52,474 bases of DNA from Hydrogenothermaceae bacterium (GCA_015519975.1 WIAL01000062.1:1-52474); one strand, 5' to 3'; shown: positions 42,046 to 52,102, numbered from the stretch's first letter. A program made the numbers and translations. The notes: generated by a model from the sequence alone, not told the origin.

Positions 42046-42888
42046 GTCTTTTAGATGTCTTTTTGTTGCAAGGGCTCTTATTTTTTTTAGAGCTTTTATT
42101 TCTATTTGCCTTACTCTTTCCCTTGAGATACCAAGTAAATCTCCAACTTCTCTTAATGTTAAAGGTTCCTGTCCGTAAAGACCAAATCTTTTTTCAATTA
42201 TAAATCTTTCTCTTTTTGTTAAATGGGATAATAGCTCTTCAACTTCTTTATGAAGTTCCTCTTTAAGTATATTATCTTCAACATCTTTTGTTCCGTGTTT
42301 TGATATAAAATCTACAAAGAATGTACCTTCGTCAGCATCAACTGGAACATCTAAAGAAACAGAATGTCTTTTCATAAGTAAAAAGTTTTCTATATCTTTT
42401 TCAGATATTTCTAAATTTTCATCTTCTAAATTTGATTTTATCTCTTTATAAGTAGGTTCTCTTCCAAGTTTTTCTTTTAAATCAAGATATACTTTATCTA
42501 TTTTAAAAGCAATATTTGATGTTCTGTGTGGTATGCGTATTAAATCTTTTTGCTGCTGTATTGTTTGAAAAATAGACTGTTTTATCCACCATATTGCATA
42601 GGATATAAATCTAACTCCTCTGTCTGGGTCAAATCTTTTTGCTGCTTCAATTAAACCAATGTTTCCTGCTGATATCAATTCCTGGAATGGAATTCCGTAT
42701 CCTATATAGTTTTTTGCCACATTAATTACAAATCTTAAATTTGCTTTTACAAGTTTATCTAAAGCTTCTTTATCCCCTTCTTTTATTTTTTTAGCGAGGA
42801 TTTTTTCTTCTTCAGGTGTAATAAGTGGAAAATCAGATATTTGTTTTAGATAATATGTAACTCCCTCTTCATAATTATATTTTTTCAT
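42034..42888 (-). CDS. RNA polymerase sigma-70 factor, RpoD/RpoS type
   Basis: The 284-residue protein lacks region 1.1 but has region 1.2 (YLKQISDFPLITPEEE), region 2 (NLRFVINVAKNYIGYGIPFQELISAGNIGLIEAAKRFDPDRG, FISYAIWWIKQSI), region 3 and region 4 with the helix-turn-helix LTLREVGDLLGISRERVRQIEIKALKKIR. The size suits a group 2 (RpoS-like) factor rather than the longer housekeeping RpoD. The target regulon cannot be read from here. Confidence 0.88.
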   Translation of the reverse strand: MKKYNYEEGVTYYLKQISDFPLITPEEEKILAKKIKEGDKEALDKLVKANLRFVINVAKNYIGYGIPFQELISAGNIGLIEAAKRFDPDRGVRFISYAIWWIKQSIFQTIQQQKDLIRIPHRTSNIAFKIDKVYLDLKEKLGREPTYKEIKSNLEDENLEISEKDIENFLLMKRHSVSLDVPVDADEGTFFVDFISKHGTKDVEDNILKEELHKEVEELLSHLTKRERFIIEKRFGLYGQEPLTLREVGDLLGISRERVRQIEIKALKKIRALATKRHLKDLLS

Positions 42889-42928
42889 ACTGTAAACCTC
42901 TTTATGGCTGACGCCTTATTTTAGCATA

Positions 42929-43957
42929 TTATCTACTTTCTATTAAAACTTTTATCGTCTGTATTTGTTTATTTTTTAACACTTTAATTTCTATATTACT
43001 TTTTGGTTTTAATTTTTGGATTTCAAAGGCCAAATCTTGTGGAGTTTTTACAGGCTTTTTGTTTATTTCAAGTATAATATCTCCAATATCAATTCCTGCC
43101 TTTTCAGCAGGTGAGTTTTTAAATACTTTTATTACAACTACACCACTTTTTATTTTTAATTTTTTCTTTGCTTTTTCACTTATAGGCTGTACTAAAACTC
43201 CAAGCCACCCTCTTCTAACTTTTCCGTACTTTAGTATTTCTTTATAAATATTTAGCACAGTATTTATAGGAAGGGCAAATCCTATCCCTTGCCCGGCATC
43301 TATGATGGCGGTATTCATTCCTATAACGTTTCCATTAATATCAAATAAAGGTCCTCCAGAGTTTCCTGGATTTATAGCAGCATCAGTTTGTATATAGTCT
43401 TCATAAGGTGATAATCCTAAATTTCTGTGAAGTGCAGAAATTATACCGAAAGTGTATGTATGTCCTAAATTGTAAGGACTTCCTGCAGATAAAACAAAAT
43501 ATCCTGCTTTTATTTTCGAAAGATTTCCAATTTTTACAGAATATACTCCCCTTAAATTTTTATCTGTTGTTACTTTTAAAACAGCAATATCACTTTTTGT
43601 ATCATATCCAACAACCACAGCTTTTTTCTTTACTTCGTTAAAAAACTTTACGTCCACATTTGTTGATTTTTCAAGTACATGAGCATTTGTAAGTATATAT
43701 ATAAATTTTTCATCTTTGTTTATTACGAAACCTGAACCTAAAGATTCATTTTCTCTGTCTATAAAGTTAAAATCTTTGCTCTGGTTTAGATGAGAAATTA
43801 CAGTAACCAAAGAAGGTTTAGTGTTTTCAATTACTGAAGATATTTTTTCCTGAATTTTTAATATAGGGTCAATTTCTTTTTTTTGAATAGGTTTTTGCTC
43901 TTTATTCTCACAAGATAAAAAAACTATTAACGTTAAGAAAATTAAGATTTTCCTCAT
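42929..43957 (-). CDS. HtrA/DegP-type serine protease, lipoprotein
   Basis: The 342-residue protein begins with a lipoprotein signal peptide (KILIFLTLIVFLSC, lipobox FLSC) and so is exported and lipid-anchored. The trypsin-like domain has the triad His (ILTNAHVLE), Asp (TKSDIAVLKV) and Ser (NPGNSGGPLFD). One PDZ domain follows (GWLGVLVQPI ... AGIDIGDIILEINKKPV). DegP/DegQ-type proteases degrade misfolded envelope proteins. The lipid anchor is less common than a plain signal peptide. It is divergent from glnE. Confidence 0.92.
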   Translation of the reverse strand: MRKILIFLTLIVFLSCENKEQKPIQKKEIDPILKIQEKISSVIENTKPSLVTVISHLNQSKDFNFIDRENESLGSGFVINKDEKFIYILTNAHVLEKSTNVDVKFFNEVKKKAVVVGYDTKSDIAVLKVTTDKNLRGVYSVKIGNLSKIKAGYFVLSAGSPYNLGHTYTFGIISALHRNLGLSPYEDYIQTDAAINPGNSGGPLFDINGNVIGMNTAIIDAGQGIGFALPINTVLNIYKEILKYGKVRRGWLGVLVQPISEKAKKKLKIKSGVVVIKVFKNSPAEKAGIDIGDIILEINKKPVKTPQDLAFEIQKLKPKSNIEIKVLKNKQIQTIKVLIESR

Positions 43958-44018
43958 AAGACTCCTTTAAAAAGCCTAAAATGTATAATAATTATATCAC
44001 TTGCTAAAGGTTGAAATT

Positions 44019-46721
44019 ATGAATAAATTTGAACTTTTAAAAAAAGACTTTCTTGAAAATTTACCACAAGATAAAAAGGATCTTCTTCAAAAACTTTGCT
44101 TTTATTCAAACTGCCTTTGCAATTTTCTTTTTAGAAACGAAAAATATTTAGATTATTTTTATGAAAATTTAGATAAACCTTTGTTGGGCAGGGAAAATTT
44201 AATTAATGAGGCAGTTAAACTTTTAGAAATAGAAAATGAGAATGAGTTTGTTTTAAATCTCACCCGTTTTAAAATGAAACATTTTGGAAGAATTGTTTCT
44301 AAAGATATTTATAATAAACATCCCCTCCCTGAGCTTATGGAAGAATACTCTTATTTAGCCGATGCTACCCTTGAAGCTGCTTTTAAAAGAGCGTGGGAGA
44401 CAGCAGAAAAAAAATACGGAAAACCTTTAGATGACAGCAGTAATCCTGTAAAAGCAAGCGTAATAGGGCTTGGAAAGCTTGGGGGAACTGAGCTGAATTA
44501 TTATTCAGATATTGACATTATGTATATTTACCAGTCTGAGGGTAAAACTGAAAAAGGATATACAAATAAAGAGTTTTTCAGTTCAATGTTTACTAAAATG
44601 ACACAGCTTTTAACAAAAAGAAACATAGAAGGTCAAATGTGGATAGTTGACCTTAATTTAAGGCCAAATGGAAAAAGTGGTTTCATTGCCCATTCACTGC
44701 CTGCACTTGAAATTTATTACTGGACGGCAGGAAGAGTATGGGAAAGGCATATGCTTTTAAAGGCAAGGCACAGCGCTGGAGATAAAAATGTGTCAGATGA
44801 ATTTTTAAAAATGATAAATCCTTTTGTTTATAGAAAATCAATATCTAAAGATGAACTTGATGAAATAATTGAGATGAAAGAATTAATTCAGGAGGAATCA
44901 GAAAAAGGCAAAAAAGAAGAGTTTGATGTTAAAAAAGGCAAAGGTGGAATAAGGGAAATTGAGTTTACAGTTCAAATACTTCAGCTTTTATACGGTGGAA
45001 GATTTAAAGAACTTCAGGAAAGAAGTACATATAAAAGTATTTTCAAATTAAAAGATAAAGGTATCTTAAGTGAAAATGAAGCAGATATACTTTCAAGTGC
45101 TTATATTTTTTATAGAAAATTGGAACATTTAATTCAGATTGAAAACTGCGTCCAAACACAGCTTTTTAGATACAAAGATGCAGATAAATATGCAGGGAAA
45201 ATGGGATTTAAAGATGGAAATGAGCTTTTAAATGTCTTAAATAACCATAGAAAATCTGTAGAAGAGATTTTTAATAGCTTAAATCTTGGAGAAGCTAAAG
45301 AACTTACAATTATCCAAAAATATATTTTTACAAAACATTATGAAGATGAGGTTTTAAATTATTTTAAAGAAATTGGGTTTAAAGATCCTAAGTGGGCTTT
45401 AGAAAGAATTAAAGAAATATTTTTCAGCAAAGATTTTATACTTTTAAGTGAAGATTTTAAACAGGCTTATTTTGATTTTATACCTAAACTTGAGGAAATA
45501 CTAAAAAATTTTCAAGATAAAGAAGATTTTTTAAGAAATTTAACAAAACTTTTAATTCAAGGAAAAATGCTTCCAATATTTGCATCTGCACTTATCCAAA
45601 ATGAAAAACTTGTTGAGTTTATATTAAATATTGCAAAAATTTCAGACTTTTTATCTGATTTAATGGCAAAAGACCCCCAGCTTTTAGATTATGCATTTGG
45701 AGTTGAAGATATTCCAAAGGCAAAAGAAGATTTTGAAAATGAACTTCAAACTATAAAAAATAAAGATTTTCTTGAGAAGTTAAATAAACTTAAAAATATA
45801 GTGCAGGTACTTTCAGCACTAAAATACCTAACCCAATTGCAGCCCAAAGATGCGAAAGAAAGATTGAAAGAACTAAACAATATACTTTCAAATCTTGCTG
45901 ATTTTATTTTAGATAAGCTTTACAGACAAGAATATTCAGAAGGACTTGCAATTTATGGGCTTGGAAAACTTGGAAGTAAAGAAATGAACATTGGTTCTGA
46001 TCTTGATATTGTTTTTGTATTTGAAAATCAGGATATGAAGTTAAAACATGGAAATGTACCTATAAATATTGTTAAATCTTTAACAAAATACACAAAAGAA
46101 GGAATCTTATATCCCATAGACCTTAGGCTTCGTCCTTATGGAAGATCAGGAGAGCTTGCTCCAACACTTAATTTTTATAAAAACTATTTTGATAATGAAG
46201 CCCGCTCGTGGGAAAGGCTTGCATGGACCAAAGCAAGATTTATAACCGGAGATGAGAATGTTAAAAAACAGATGAACGACATTATTGAAGATTTTCTTTT
46301 TTCAAAACCTGTAGATAAAGAATTTTTATATGATGTTCATGAAATGAGAATGAAACTTGAGGGACTTGCAAGTGAGACGTCAGACGAAATAGATATAAAA
46401 CTTGGATACGGCGGAATAGTTGATATAGAGTTTTTAATTCAGATAACTGTATTAAAAAATAAAATAAAAAACAAAACTACTTATGAAATAGTAGAAGGTT
46501 ATTTTCCGCACCTGCTGCAGCATTATTTATTTTTAAGAGAGGTAGAAACAAGACTTAGAATGATAAAAGGAATTGGGATTTCAAAAATATCTAAAAAATC
46601 TCCTCATTTATATCGGGTTGCCCATTCATTTAATATGGAATCTAATGAGCTTTGGAATAAGATTTTAGATACAAGAAAAAAAGTAAGAGAAAACTTTATT
46701 AAAAGTGTGAAGGCCGTTTGA
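44019..46721 (+). CDS. glnE: Glutamine synthetase adenylyltransferase/deadenylase
   Basis: The protein has 900 residues from ATG 44019 (AAAGG eight bases upstream; an in-frame TTG at 44001 is less likely). The two nucleotidyltransferase domains of GlnE are clear: the N-terminal deadenylase SVIGLGKLGGTELNYYSDIDIMYIY and the C-terminal adenylylase AIYGLGKLGSKEMNIGSDLDIVFVF, each followed by an LRLRPYG-like strand (VDLNLRPNGKSG, IDLRLRPYGRSGEL). It reversibly adenylylates glutamine synthetase in response to PII and glutamine. It ends in a terminator hairpin that overlaps its stop codon. Confidence 0.95.
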   Translation: MNKFELLKKDFLENLPQDKKDLLQKLCFYSNCLCNFLFRNEKYLDYFYENLDKPLLGRENLINEAVKLLEIENENEFVLNLTRFKMKHFGRIVSKDIYNKHPLPELMEEYSYLADATLEAAFKRAWETAEKKYGKPLDDSSNPVKASVIGLGKLGGTELNYYSDIDIMYIYQSEGKTEKGYTNKEFFSSMFTKMTQLLTKRNIEGQMWIVDLNLRPNGKSGFIAHSLPALEIYYWTAGRVWERHMLLKARHSAGDKNVSDEFLKMINPFVYRKSISKDELDEIIEMKELIQEESEKGKKEEFDVKKGKGGIREIEFTVQILQLLYGGRFKELQERSTYKSIFKLKDKGILSENEADILSSAYIFYRKLEHLIQIENCVQTQLFRYKDADKYAGKMGFKDGNELLNVLNNHRKSVEEIFNSLNLGEAKELTIIQKYIFTKHYEDEVLNYFKEIGFKDPKWALERIKEIFFSKDFILLSEDFKQAYFDFIPKLEEILKNFQDKEDFLRNLTKLLIQGKMLPIFASALIQNEKLVEFILNIAKISDFLSDLMAKDPQLLDYAFGVEDIPKAKEDFENELQTIKNKDFLEKLNKLKNIVQVLSALKYLTQLQPKDAKERLKELNNILSNLADFILDKLYRQEYSEGLAIYGLGKLGSKEMNIGSDLDIVFVFENQDMKLKHGNVPINIVKSLTKYTKEGILYPIDLRLRPYGRSGELAPTLNFYKNYFDNEARSWERLAWTKARFITGDENVKKQMNDIIEDFLFSKPVDKEFLYDVHEMRMKLEGLASETSDEIDIKLGYGGIVDIEFLIQITVLKNKIKNKTTYEIVEGYFPHLLQHYLFLREVETRLRMIKGIGISKISKKSPHLYRVAHSFNMESNELWNKILDTRKKVRENFIKSVKAV

Positions 46722-46734
46722 ACGGCCTTTTATT
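46710..46734 (+). terminator. Rho-independent terminator of glnE
   Basis: Stem AAGGCCG (46710-46716) / CGGCCTT (46723-46729) with loop TTTGAA that includes part of the glnE stop region, followed by TTATTT. The stem extends into the last glnE codons. The opposite strand lacks a clear T-run, so it acts mainly on glnE. Confidence 0.8.
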
Positions 46735-47003
46735 TAAAACATTGGTTGGTCTAAGTTTACTGCAACAACTTCTTTAACTTCAGGAATTTCCTGTTTTAAT
46801 CTTTGCTCAATACCACCTTTTAAAGTCATTAAAGACATAGCACATCCAGAACACGCTCCCATTAATCTTACATAAACAGTTCCATCTTCACCTATATCTA
46901 CAAGTTCAACGTCGCCACCATCAAATCTTAAAGCAGGTCTTATTTTTTCTAAAACTTCTTCAACTTTAGCTCTATCTATAGTTACTTGATTGTTTTCTGC
47001 CAT
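46734..47003 (-). CDS. Nfu/NifU C-terminal-domain iron-sulfur scaffold
   Basis: The protein has 89 residues from ATG 47003, chosen for the GGAGG just upstream; the frame extends nine codons further without a ribosome site. The NifU C-terminal domain is clear: VEEVLEKIRPALRFDGGDVELVDIGEDGTVYVRLMGACSGC with the CSGC cluster-binding motif, then LKGGIEQRLKQEIPEVKEV. It carries or delivers 4Fe-4S clusters. It is divergent from tmk. Confidence 0.93.
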   Translation of the reverse strand: MAENNQVTIDRAKVEEVLEKIRPALRFDGGDVELVDIGEDGTVYVRLMGACSGCAMSLMTLKGGIEQRLKQEIPEVKEVVAVNLDQPMF

Positions 47004-47087
47004 CTTTATCCTCCAGTTTTTTATTATCAATTATAATTATATACTTAAAGTAATCTTAATTTATGATTTTTACCATAGGGAGATAAT

Positions 47088-47702
47088 ATGAAAGGGGTCT
47101 TTATAACATTTGAAGGAATTGAAGGGGCAGGAAAATCTACACAGGCAAAAAAATTATACGAATATCTTATTAGCAAGGGCAAAAATGCAGTACTTACCCG
47201 CGAACCGGGAGGGACAAAAACCGGAAAAAAAATAAGAGAAATACTTTTATCCCACAGTGATGAAATTTTTCCTCCAAAAGCAGAGCTTTTTTTATACGAA
47301 GCAGATAGGAATTTTCACATACATAATGTAATAAAGCCGTATCTTGAAAAAGGATATTATGTAATATGCGATAGATTTATAGATTCTACCCTTGCCTATC
47401 AGGGATATGCAAGAGGACTAGATGTTCAGCTCATAAAGAGTTTAAATGAAATAGCAATAGAAGGAATAAAACCAGATATAACATTTTTAATCGACATTCC
47501 AGTTGAGATTTCACTAAAAAGAATAGGAAATAAAAAAGACAGGATAGAAAGCGAAAGTATAGATTTTCATAAGAGACTTAGAGATGGTTTTTTAAAAATT
47601 GCTGAAGAAGAAGATAGAATATTTGTAATTGATGGGACTAAGGATATTGAAAGTATTTTTCAAGAAATAATAACTATTTTAAAAAATAAAGGAATAATAT
47701 AG
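47088..47702 (+). CDS. tmk: Thymidylate kinase
   Basis: The 204-residue protein has the P-loop FEGIEGAGKSTQAKKL, the DRx segment LTREPGGTKTG, the DRF motif CDRFIDSTLAYQGYARG, and ITFLIDIPVEISLKRI with the LID. It phosphorylates dTMP to dTDP. It is followed by holB after about 60 bases, a common pairing in bacteria. Confidence 0.95.
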   Translation: MKGVFITFEGIEGAGKSTQAKKLYEYLISKGKNAVLTREPGGTKTGKKIREILLSHSDEIFPPKAELFLYEADRNFHIHNVIKPYLEKGYYVICDRFIDSTLAYQGYARGLDVQLIKSLNEIAIEGIKPDITFLIDIPVEISLKRIGNKKDRIESESIDFHKRLRDGFLKIAEEEDRIFVIDGTKDIESIFQEIITILKNKGII

Positions 47703-47764
47703 ATTTTTATAAAATTTGTGATAACTTATAAAAGTTAAACAAAATTAAAACTAATTTAAACATA

Positions 47765-48706
47765 TTGAAAACAATTGGACACGAAAAAGAAAAAGAGCTT
47801 ATAAGGAAGTATTTAGATAAAAACTTTAGTTCATACAGTTTTTTATTTGAAGGGAAAAGATGTATTGGTAAAAAAATAGTTGCCCTTCAAACTGCAAGGG
47901 CATTTTTATGTGAAAAAGATTATGGATTTGGGTGCGGAGAATGTAAAGACTGTCAACTTGTAAGCAATACAATTAAAAATATTTATGAGAATCAAGATTT
48001 AACGCCTCATCCAAATTTAAAAGTTGTCCTCCCTGAAAACGAAAAAGAGATAAAAATTTCACAAATTCGAGAAATCATAGATTTTTTAAAGCTAAAAACA
48101 GATAAAGGGAAAGCTGTAATTATAGATGATAGTGAGAAAATGAATATAGAAGCAGCAAATGCACTTTTAAAAACCCTTGAAGAGCCCCCTGAAAAAACGC
48201 TTATAATACTAATAGCTGAGAATCATCAAAAGCTCCTTCCTACAATTGTTTCAAGAACTCAGAAAATAAGATTTAAACCTTTGAAAAAAGAAGAAGTTTT
48301 TCAAATTTTAACTTTAAAAGGTGTAGATAAAGAAAAAGCAAAAAAACTTGCTTTACTTTCTGAAGGAAGTTTATGCCTTCCAGAAGCTGTGTTAAATGAT
48401 GAAAACATTTACAAATTGGCAAAGGATTTTTATAACTTACTAAAAACACAAGGGTTCCATCCTGAAGGAATAATAACTTTTGTAGATATTGTAGATAAAA
48501 TAGAATCTGAAAAAATAAATATTCTTTTAGATATAATAGATATATTTTTAAATAAAGCTGTATTAAAAGGTGAGTTTTCTGTTGAATTTTATCAAAATTA
48601 TGTTGAAAATATAAAAGACATAAGAAATGCTTTACAAAAAGGAGTAAAGAAAAAGCTTGCATTTGAGTATTTATATTTCACTCTAAAAGGAGAAAATCAT
48701 GACTGA
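47765..48706 (+). CDS. holB: DNA polymerase III delta-prime subunit
   Basis: The 313-residue protein has the clamp-loader features: HAFLF-like SYSFLFEGKRCIGKK (a degenerate P-loop), a zinc module CGECKDCQLV with an upstream Cys, ISQIREIIDFLKLKTDKGKAVIIDDSEKMNIEAANALLKTLEEPPE, and the SRTQKIRF arginine-finger-like region. It works in the clamp loader complex. Start is TTG 47765 with no obvious ribosome site. It overlaps ricT by 8 bases. Confidence 0.9.
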   Translation: MKTIGHEKEKELIRKYLDKNFSSYSFLFEGKRCIGKKIVALQTARAFLCEKDYGFGCGECKDCQLVSNTIKNIYENQDLTPHPNLKVVLPENEKEIKISQIREIIDFLKLKTDKGKAVIIDDSEKMNIEAANALLKTLEEPPEKTLIILIAENHQKLLPTIVSRTQKIRFKPLKKEEVFQILTLKGVDKEKAKKLALLSEGSLCLPEAVLNDENIYKLAKDFYNLLKTQGFHPEGIITFVDIVDKIESEKINILLDIIDIFLNKAVLKGEFSVEFYQNYVENIKDIRNALQKGVKKKLAFEYLYFTLKGENHD

Positions 48707-49592
48707 TATAAAAGAAAGAAAACAGCATAAGCTGAAAACAGTTCGGATAAGATTTTTAGATACACATAAATTTTCAGAAGTTAATAATGTTCCTTTTAAT
48801 ATAAAAAAAGGTGATTTTATAGTTGTAAAAACAGAAAAAGGTGAAGAACTTGTTTTAGTCCTTGGAAATGCAGTACCTTCAGAAGAAGGGAAAGATTATA
48901 AATTTTTAAGAAAAGCTACAAAAAAAGACATTATTACATTTGATAGAAATGAAGAAGATGCAGAAAAGGGACTGGAAGTTTGTAAAGAACTTGCCGAGAA
49001 GCTAGGGCTTAAAATGAACCTGTTAAAAGCATATATACCACTTGATAGAAATAAAATCATTTTTTATTACACCGCTGACGGAAGGGTAGATTTCAGACAG
49101 CTTGTTAAAGAGCTTGCTAAAAGGCTTAAAATGAGAATAGAAATGAGGCAGGTCGGAGTTAGGGACGGCGTTCAGATGAGCGGTGCTGTTGGGATTTGCG
49201 GAAATGAGTGCTGCTGTTCTTTATTTTTAGATAAATTCGGATCTGTAAATGTAGAAATGCTCGAGGAACAAAGCCTTCCTCCTACTCCTGCAAAATTTAC
49301 AGGTGTTTGCGGGCGTTTAATGTGCTGTCTTGCTTTTGAGATAGATAATTATTCAATAAGAAAGGATTTGCCTGAGATAGGCTCTATTGTAGAGATTGAA
49401 AGTAAAAATTATACTGTGAAGGATTACGACTTTATAAGAGAAGTTATTTATTTTGAAAATGAAGAAGGTGGGACTGTAGAGTTTTCATTTAAAGAACTGG
49501 ATAAGCTTGGGATCGGTCAAAAGCTTGCCTGTGAAAGTAGCTGTGGAGGATGTTCATCAAAAAATATTGTTAAAGAGATGATAGAAGGATGA
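48699..49592 (+). CDS. ricT: RicT/PSP1 C-terminal domain protein (YaaT-like)
   Basis: The 297-residue protein has the PSP1 signature: DRNKIIFYYTADGRVDFRQLVKELAKRLKMRIEMRQVGVRD, then GGIGICG-like AVGICGNECCCSLFL and GVCGRLMCCLAFE, with a further C-terminal CESSCGGCSS cluster. In Bacillus the RicT protein binds Fe-S clusters within the RicAFT complex that stimulates RNA maturation. The holB-ricT pairing is typical. AAAAGGAG precedes the ATG. Confidence 0.9.
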   Translation: MTDIKERKQHKLKTVRIRFLDTHKFSEVNNVPFNIKKGDFIVVKTEKGEELVLVLGNAVPSEEGKDYKFLRKATKKDIITFDRNEEDAEKGLEVCKELAEKLGLKMNLLKAYIPLDRNKIIFYYTADGRVDFRQLVKELAKRLKMRIEMRQVGVRDGVQMSGAVGICGNECCCSLFLDKFGSVNVEMLEEQSLPPTPAKFTGVCGRLMCCLAFEIDNYSIRKDLPEIGSIVEIESKNYTVKDYDFIREVIYFENEEGGTVEFSFKELDKLGIGQKLACESSCGGCSSKNIVKEMIEG

Positions 49593-50566
49593 AAATAAAA
49601 ATGGAAAAAATACCGATTGAAATAGCTAAAAAAACTATTGATGATGAAATTCGGGCTTTGAATGCTTTAAAGGAAAGTATCAATGAAGATTTTGAAAAAG
49701 CTGTAAATATACTGTTAAACGCTTCTGGAAAAGTAATTGTTACAGGAATGGGGAAATCCGGTCTTATAGGAAAAAAAATAGCTTCCACTTTAGCTTCAAC
49801 AGGAACTCCTTCATTTTTTCTTCATCCTGCAGAGGCTCTTCACGGCGATCTTGGGATGGTTTCAAAAGGTGATGTTTTAATTGCAATATCAAACAGCGGT
49901 GAAACACAGGAACTTCTTGCAATTGTTCCTATAGTAAAAAGATGGGGAAATAAGGTTATATCTATAACAAATAATCCAGATTCAAGTTTAGCTAAAGAAT
50001 CAGATGTTCATTTATATCTAAATGTTGAAAAAGAAGCCTGTCCTTTAAATTTAGCTCCAACGTCTTCATCAACAGCTACGCTTGCTTTAGGAGATGCACT
50101 TGCCATAACACTTCTTGAACTTAGAGGATTTACAAAAGAGGATTTTGCAAGATTTCATCCAGGTGGGTCACTTGGTAAGAAACTTATGAAAGTTTATGAA
50201 GTTATGCATAAAGGAGAAGAACTTCCATTGGTTAAAGAAAATTATCCACTAAAAGAAACTGTCATTAAAATGTCTGAAAAAGGCTTTGGAGCTGCAGTTG
50301 TTGTTGATGAAGAAAATAGACTTAAAGGAATTATAACCGATGGTGATTTAAGACGCTTTATAAATAAAGGAAAAAGCATAGATACAAGCTCAACTAAAGA
50401 TGCTATGACACAAAATCCAAAAAGGATTTCTAGGGATAAATACGTTCTTGAAGCTTTAGAAGAAATGGAAAAGTACAATATAACCGTTATGCCTGTAGTA
50501 GAAGATGATAATAAAGTAATAGGACTTGTTCATATACATGATATTTTAAAAAGCGGTGCTATATAA
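49589..50566 (+). CDS. kdsD: D-arabinose 5-phosphate isomerase (KdsD/KpsF)
   Basis: The 325-residue protein has an N-terminal SIS domain (VIVTGMGKSGLIGKKIASTLASTGTPSFFLHPAEALHGDLGM, ISNSGETQELLA), then two CBS domains (MHKGEELPLV...GIITDGDLRR and MTQNPKRIS...GLVHIHDIL). It makes arabinose 5-phosphate for KDO and thus lipopolysaccharide, consistent with a Gram-negative envelope. ATG 49589 overlaps the ricT stop (ATGA); ATG 49601 is a possible alternative. Confidence 0.94.
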   Translation: MKIKMEKIPIEIAKKTIDDEIRALNALKESINEDFEKAVNILLNASGKVIVTGMGKSGLIGKKIASTLASTGTPSFFLHPAEALHGDLGMVSKGDVLIAISNSGETQELLAIVPIVKRWGNKVISITNNPDSSLAKESDVHLYLNVEKEACPLNLAPTSSSTATLALGDALAITLLELRGFTKEDFARFHPGGSLGKKLMKVYEVMHKGEELPLVKENYPLKETVIKMSEKGFGAAVVVDEENRLKGIITDGDLRRFINKGKSIDTSSTKDAMTQNPKRISRDKYVLEALEEMEKYNITVMPVVEDDNKVIGLVHIHDILKSGAI

Positions 50567-50573
50567 AAAATAA

Positions 50574-50593
50574 AGCCCCTCGGCAGAGGAGCT
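50574..50593. terminator. Bidirectional terminator between kdsD and pepA
   Basis: Stem of eight positions 50574-50581 (AGCCCCTC) / 50586-50593 (GAGGAGCT) with one C-A mismatch and loop GGCA. On the minus strand it is followed by CTTTATTTTTT-like U-rich sequence, a good stop for pepA; on the plus strand TTAGTTTA is weaker for kdsD. Confidence 0.75.
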
Positions 50594-50602
50594 TAGTTTA
50601 TA

Positions 50603-52102
50603 CTATTTTGAAGATTTATTTAAAAGTAAAGTTGTAATAGTTCTAACTGGAAATCCTGTTCCACCTTTTGGATGGTAATACCAGCCTGATGTTGTGTGGG
50701 CCGGTCCAGCTATATCTATATGAACCCATGGAGTTTTTTCAGGCACAAATTTTTCTAAAAACAGCCCAGCTGTTATTGCACCGCCGTATCTTGTTTTTCC
50801 AATGTTATGTACATCTGCATTTGGAGCTTTTATATGTTCTCTGAGCATATCGTTAAACGGAAGCTGCCACATCCATTCTCCAGTTTTTTGAGAAAAGTTT
50901 AATACTTCATTTATAGCTCTCTGGTCATTTCCCATAACCCCTGCTGTATATTCCCCAAGGGCAACTACGCAAGCTCCAGTTAATGTAGCCATATCTATAA
51001 TTAAATCAGGATTTTGCTCTGAAGCATAACAAAGAGCATCTGCAAGGGTTAGTCTTCCTTCTGCATCTGTGTTTCCAACTTCTATATTTACTCCGTTTTT
51101 AGCTGTTAAAATGTCATCCGGTCTGTAAGCTTTTCCATCTGGCATATTTTCTGCTGCTGCTATTATTCCGTGAACTTCAATCCCTTCAGGTTTTAGCTGC
51201 CCCAATGCTTTAAATATTCCTAAAACTGCACAGGCACCAGATTTATCTGATTTCATCCATCTCATATAATCCCCGGGTTTTATGTTTAAACCACCGCTGT
51301 CAAAAGTTAGACCTTTTCCAACAAGTGCAACCTTTTCTTTTGGTTTTTTACCTTTGTAAATTATGTGGATAAATCTTGGAGGGTTAGCACTTCCTTTTGC
51401 AACAGCAAGGTATGCTCCCATTCCCATTTTTTCACATTCTTCTTCATCGTATATTTTCACTTCAAGACCATACTCTTTGCCAAGTTCCAGTGCTATTTCT
51501 GCTAATTTTTCAGGATTTATAACATTTGGAGGTGTATTTACTAAATCTCTTGTGAAGTTTTGAGATTCAGCAAGAATTTTTCCAATTTCTACAGCTTTTT
51601 CTGCTTTTGCTTTATTTTTTCTGTTTGTTCTGATATTTAAATTTTTTATTTTAAATTCATCTTTCTTAGATTTATACTTATCAAAAGTATAGCTTCCAAG
51701 AATAACACCCTCTACTACAGCCTGAGCGATATCTTCTTCATTTTCTCTAATATCAACATTTTTGATATCAAAAAGAATTTTATCGGCTTTTAAGCTTTTA
51801 GCAGTTTTTACTGCTGTTGCAGAAATTCTTCTAAATATGTCTAAATCTGCTTTTTTCTTGCTTCCTGCTCCTATCAGCACAATATATTTTGACTTTAATT
51901 TATCAAATGTTGGAACTACTAATGTTCTTCCAACTTCTCCCTTGAATTTTTGTTCTTTTTTAAGTTTTGAAATTGCTCCATCTAGATTTTCATCTAATTT
52001 TGAAACTTCTTCATTTAATTTTTTTTCTTCAGAAAAAACAGGTATAAATAAAGCATCTACTCTTTGGGTGTCTAATTTTCCACTAAAAACTTTTATATCC
52101 AT
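50603..52102 (-). CDS. pepA: Leucyl (cytosol) aminopeptidase
   Basis: The 499-residue protein belongs to the M17 family: an N-terminal macrodomain-like region, then the catalytic domain with GKGLTFDSGGLNIKPGDYMRWMKSDKSGACAV (metal ligands Lys, Asp) and the signature NTDAEGRLTLADAL (metal ligands and catalytic Arg). It is a Mn/Zn-dependent hexameric aminopeptidase. It is transcribed away from aat and ends at a shared terminator. Confidence 0.95.
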   Translation of the reverse strand: MDIKVFSGKLDTQRVDALFIPVFSEEKKLNEEVSKLDENLDGAISKLKKEQKFKGEVGRTLVVPTFDKLKSKYIVLIGAGSKKKADLDIFRRISATAVKTAKSLKADKILFDIKNVDIRENEEDIAQAVVEGVILGSYTFDKYKSKKDEFKIKNLNIRTNRKNKAKAEKAVEIGKILAESQNFTRDLVNTPPNVINPEKLAEIALELGKEYGLEVKIYDEEECEKMGMGAYLAVAKGSANPPRFIHIIYKGKKPKEKVALVGKGLTFDSGGLNIKPGDYMRWMKSDKSGACAVLGIFKALGQLKPEGIEVHGIIAAAENMPDGKAYRPDDILTAKNGVNIEVGNTDAEGRLTLADALCYASEQNPDLIIDMATLTGACVVALGEYTAGVMGNDQRAINEVLNFSQKTGEWMWQLPFNDMLREHIKAPNADVHNIGKTRYGGAITAGLFLEKFVPEKTPWVHIDIAGPAHTTSGWYYHPKGGTGFPVRTITTLLLNKSSK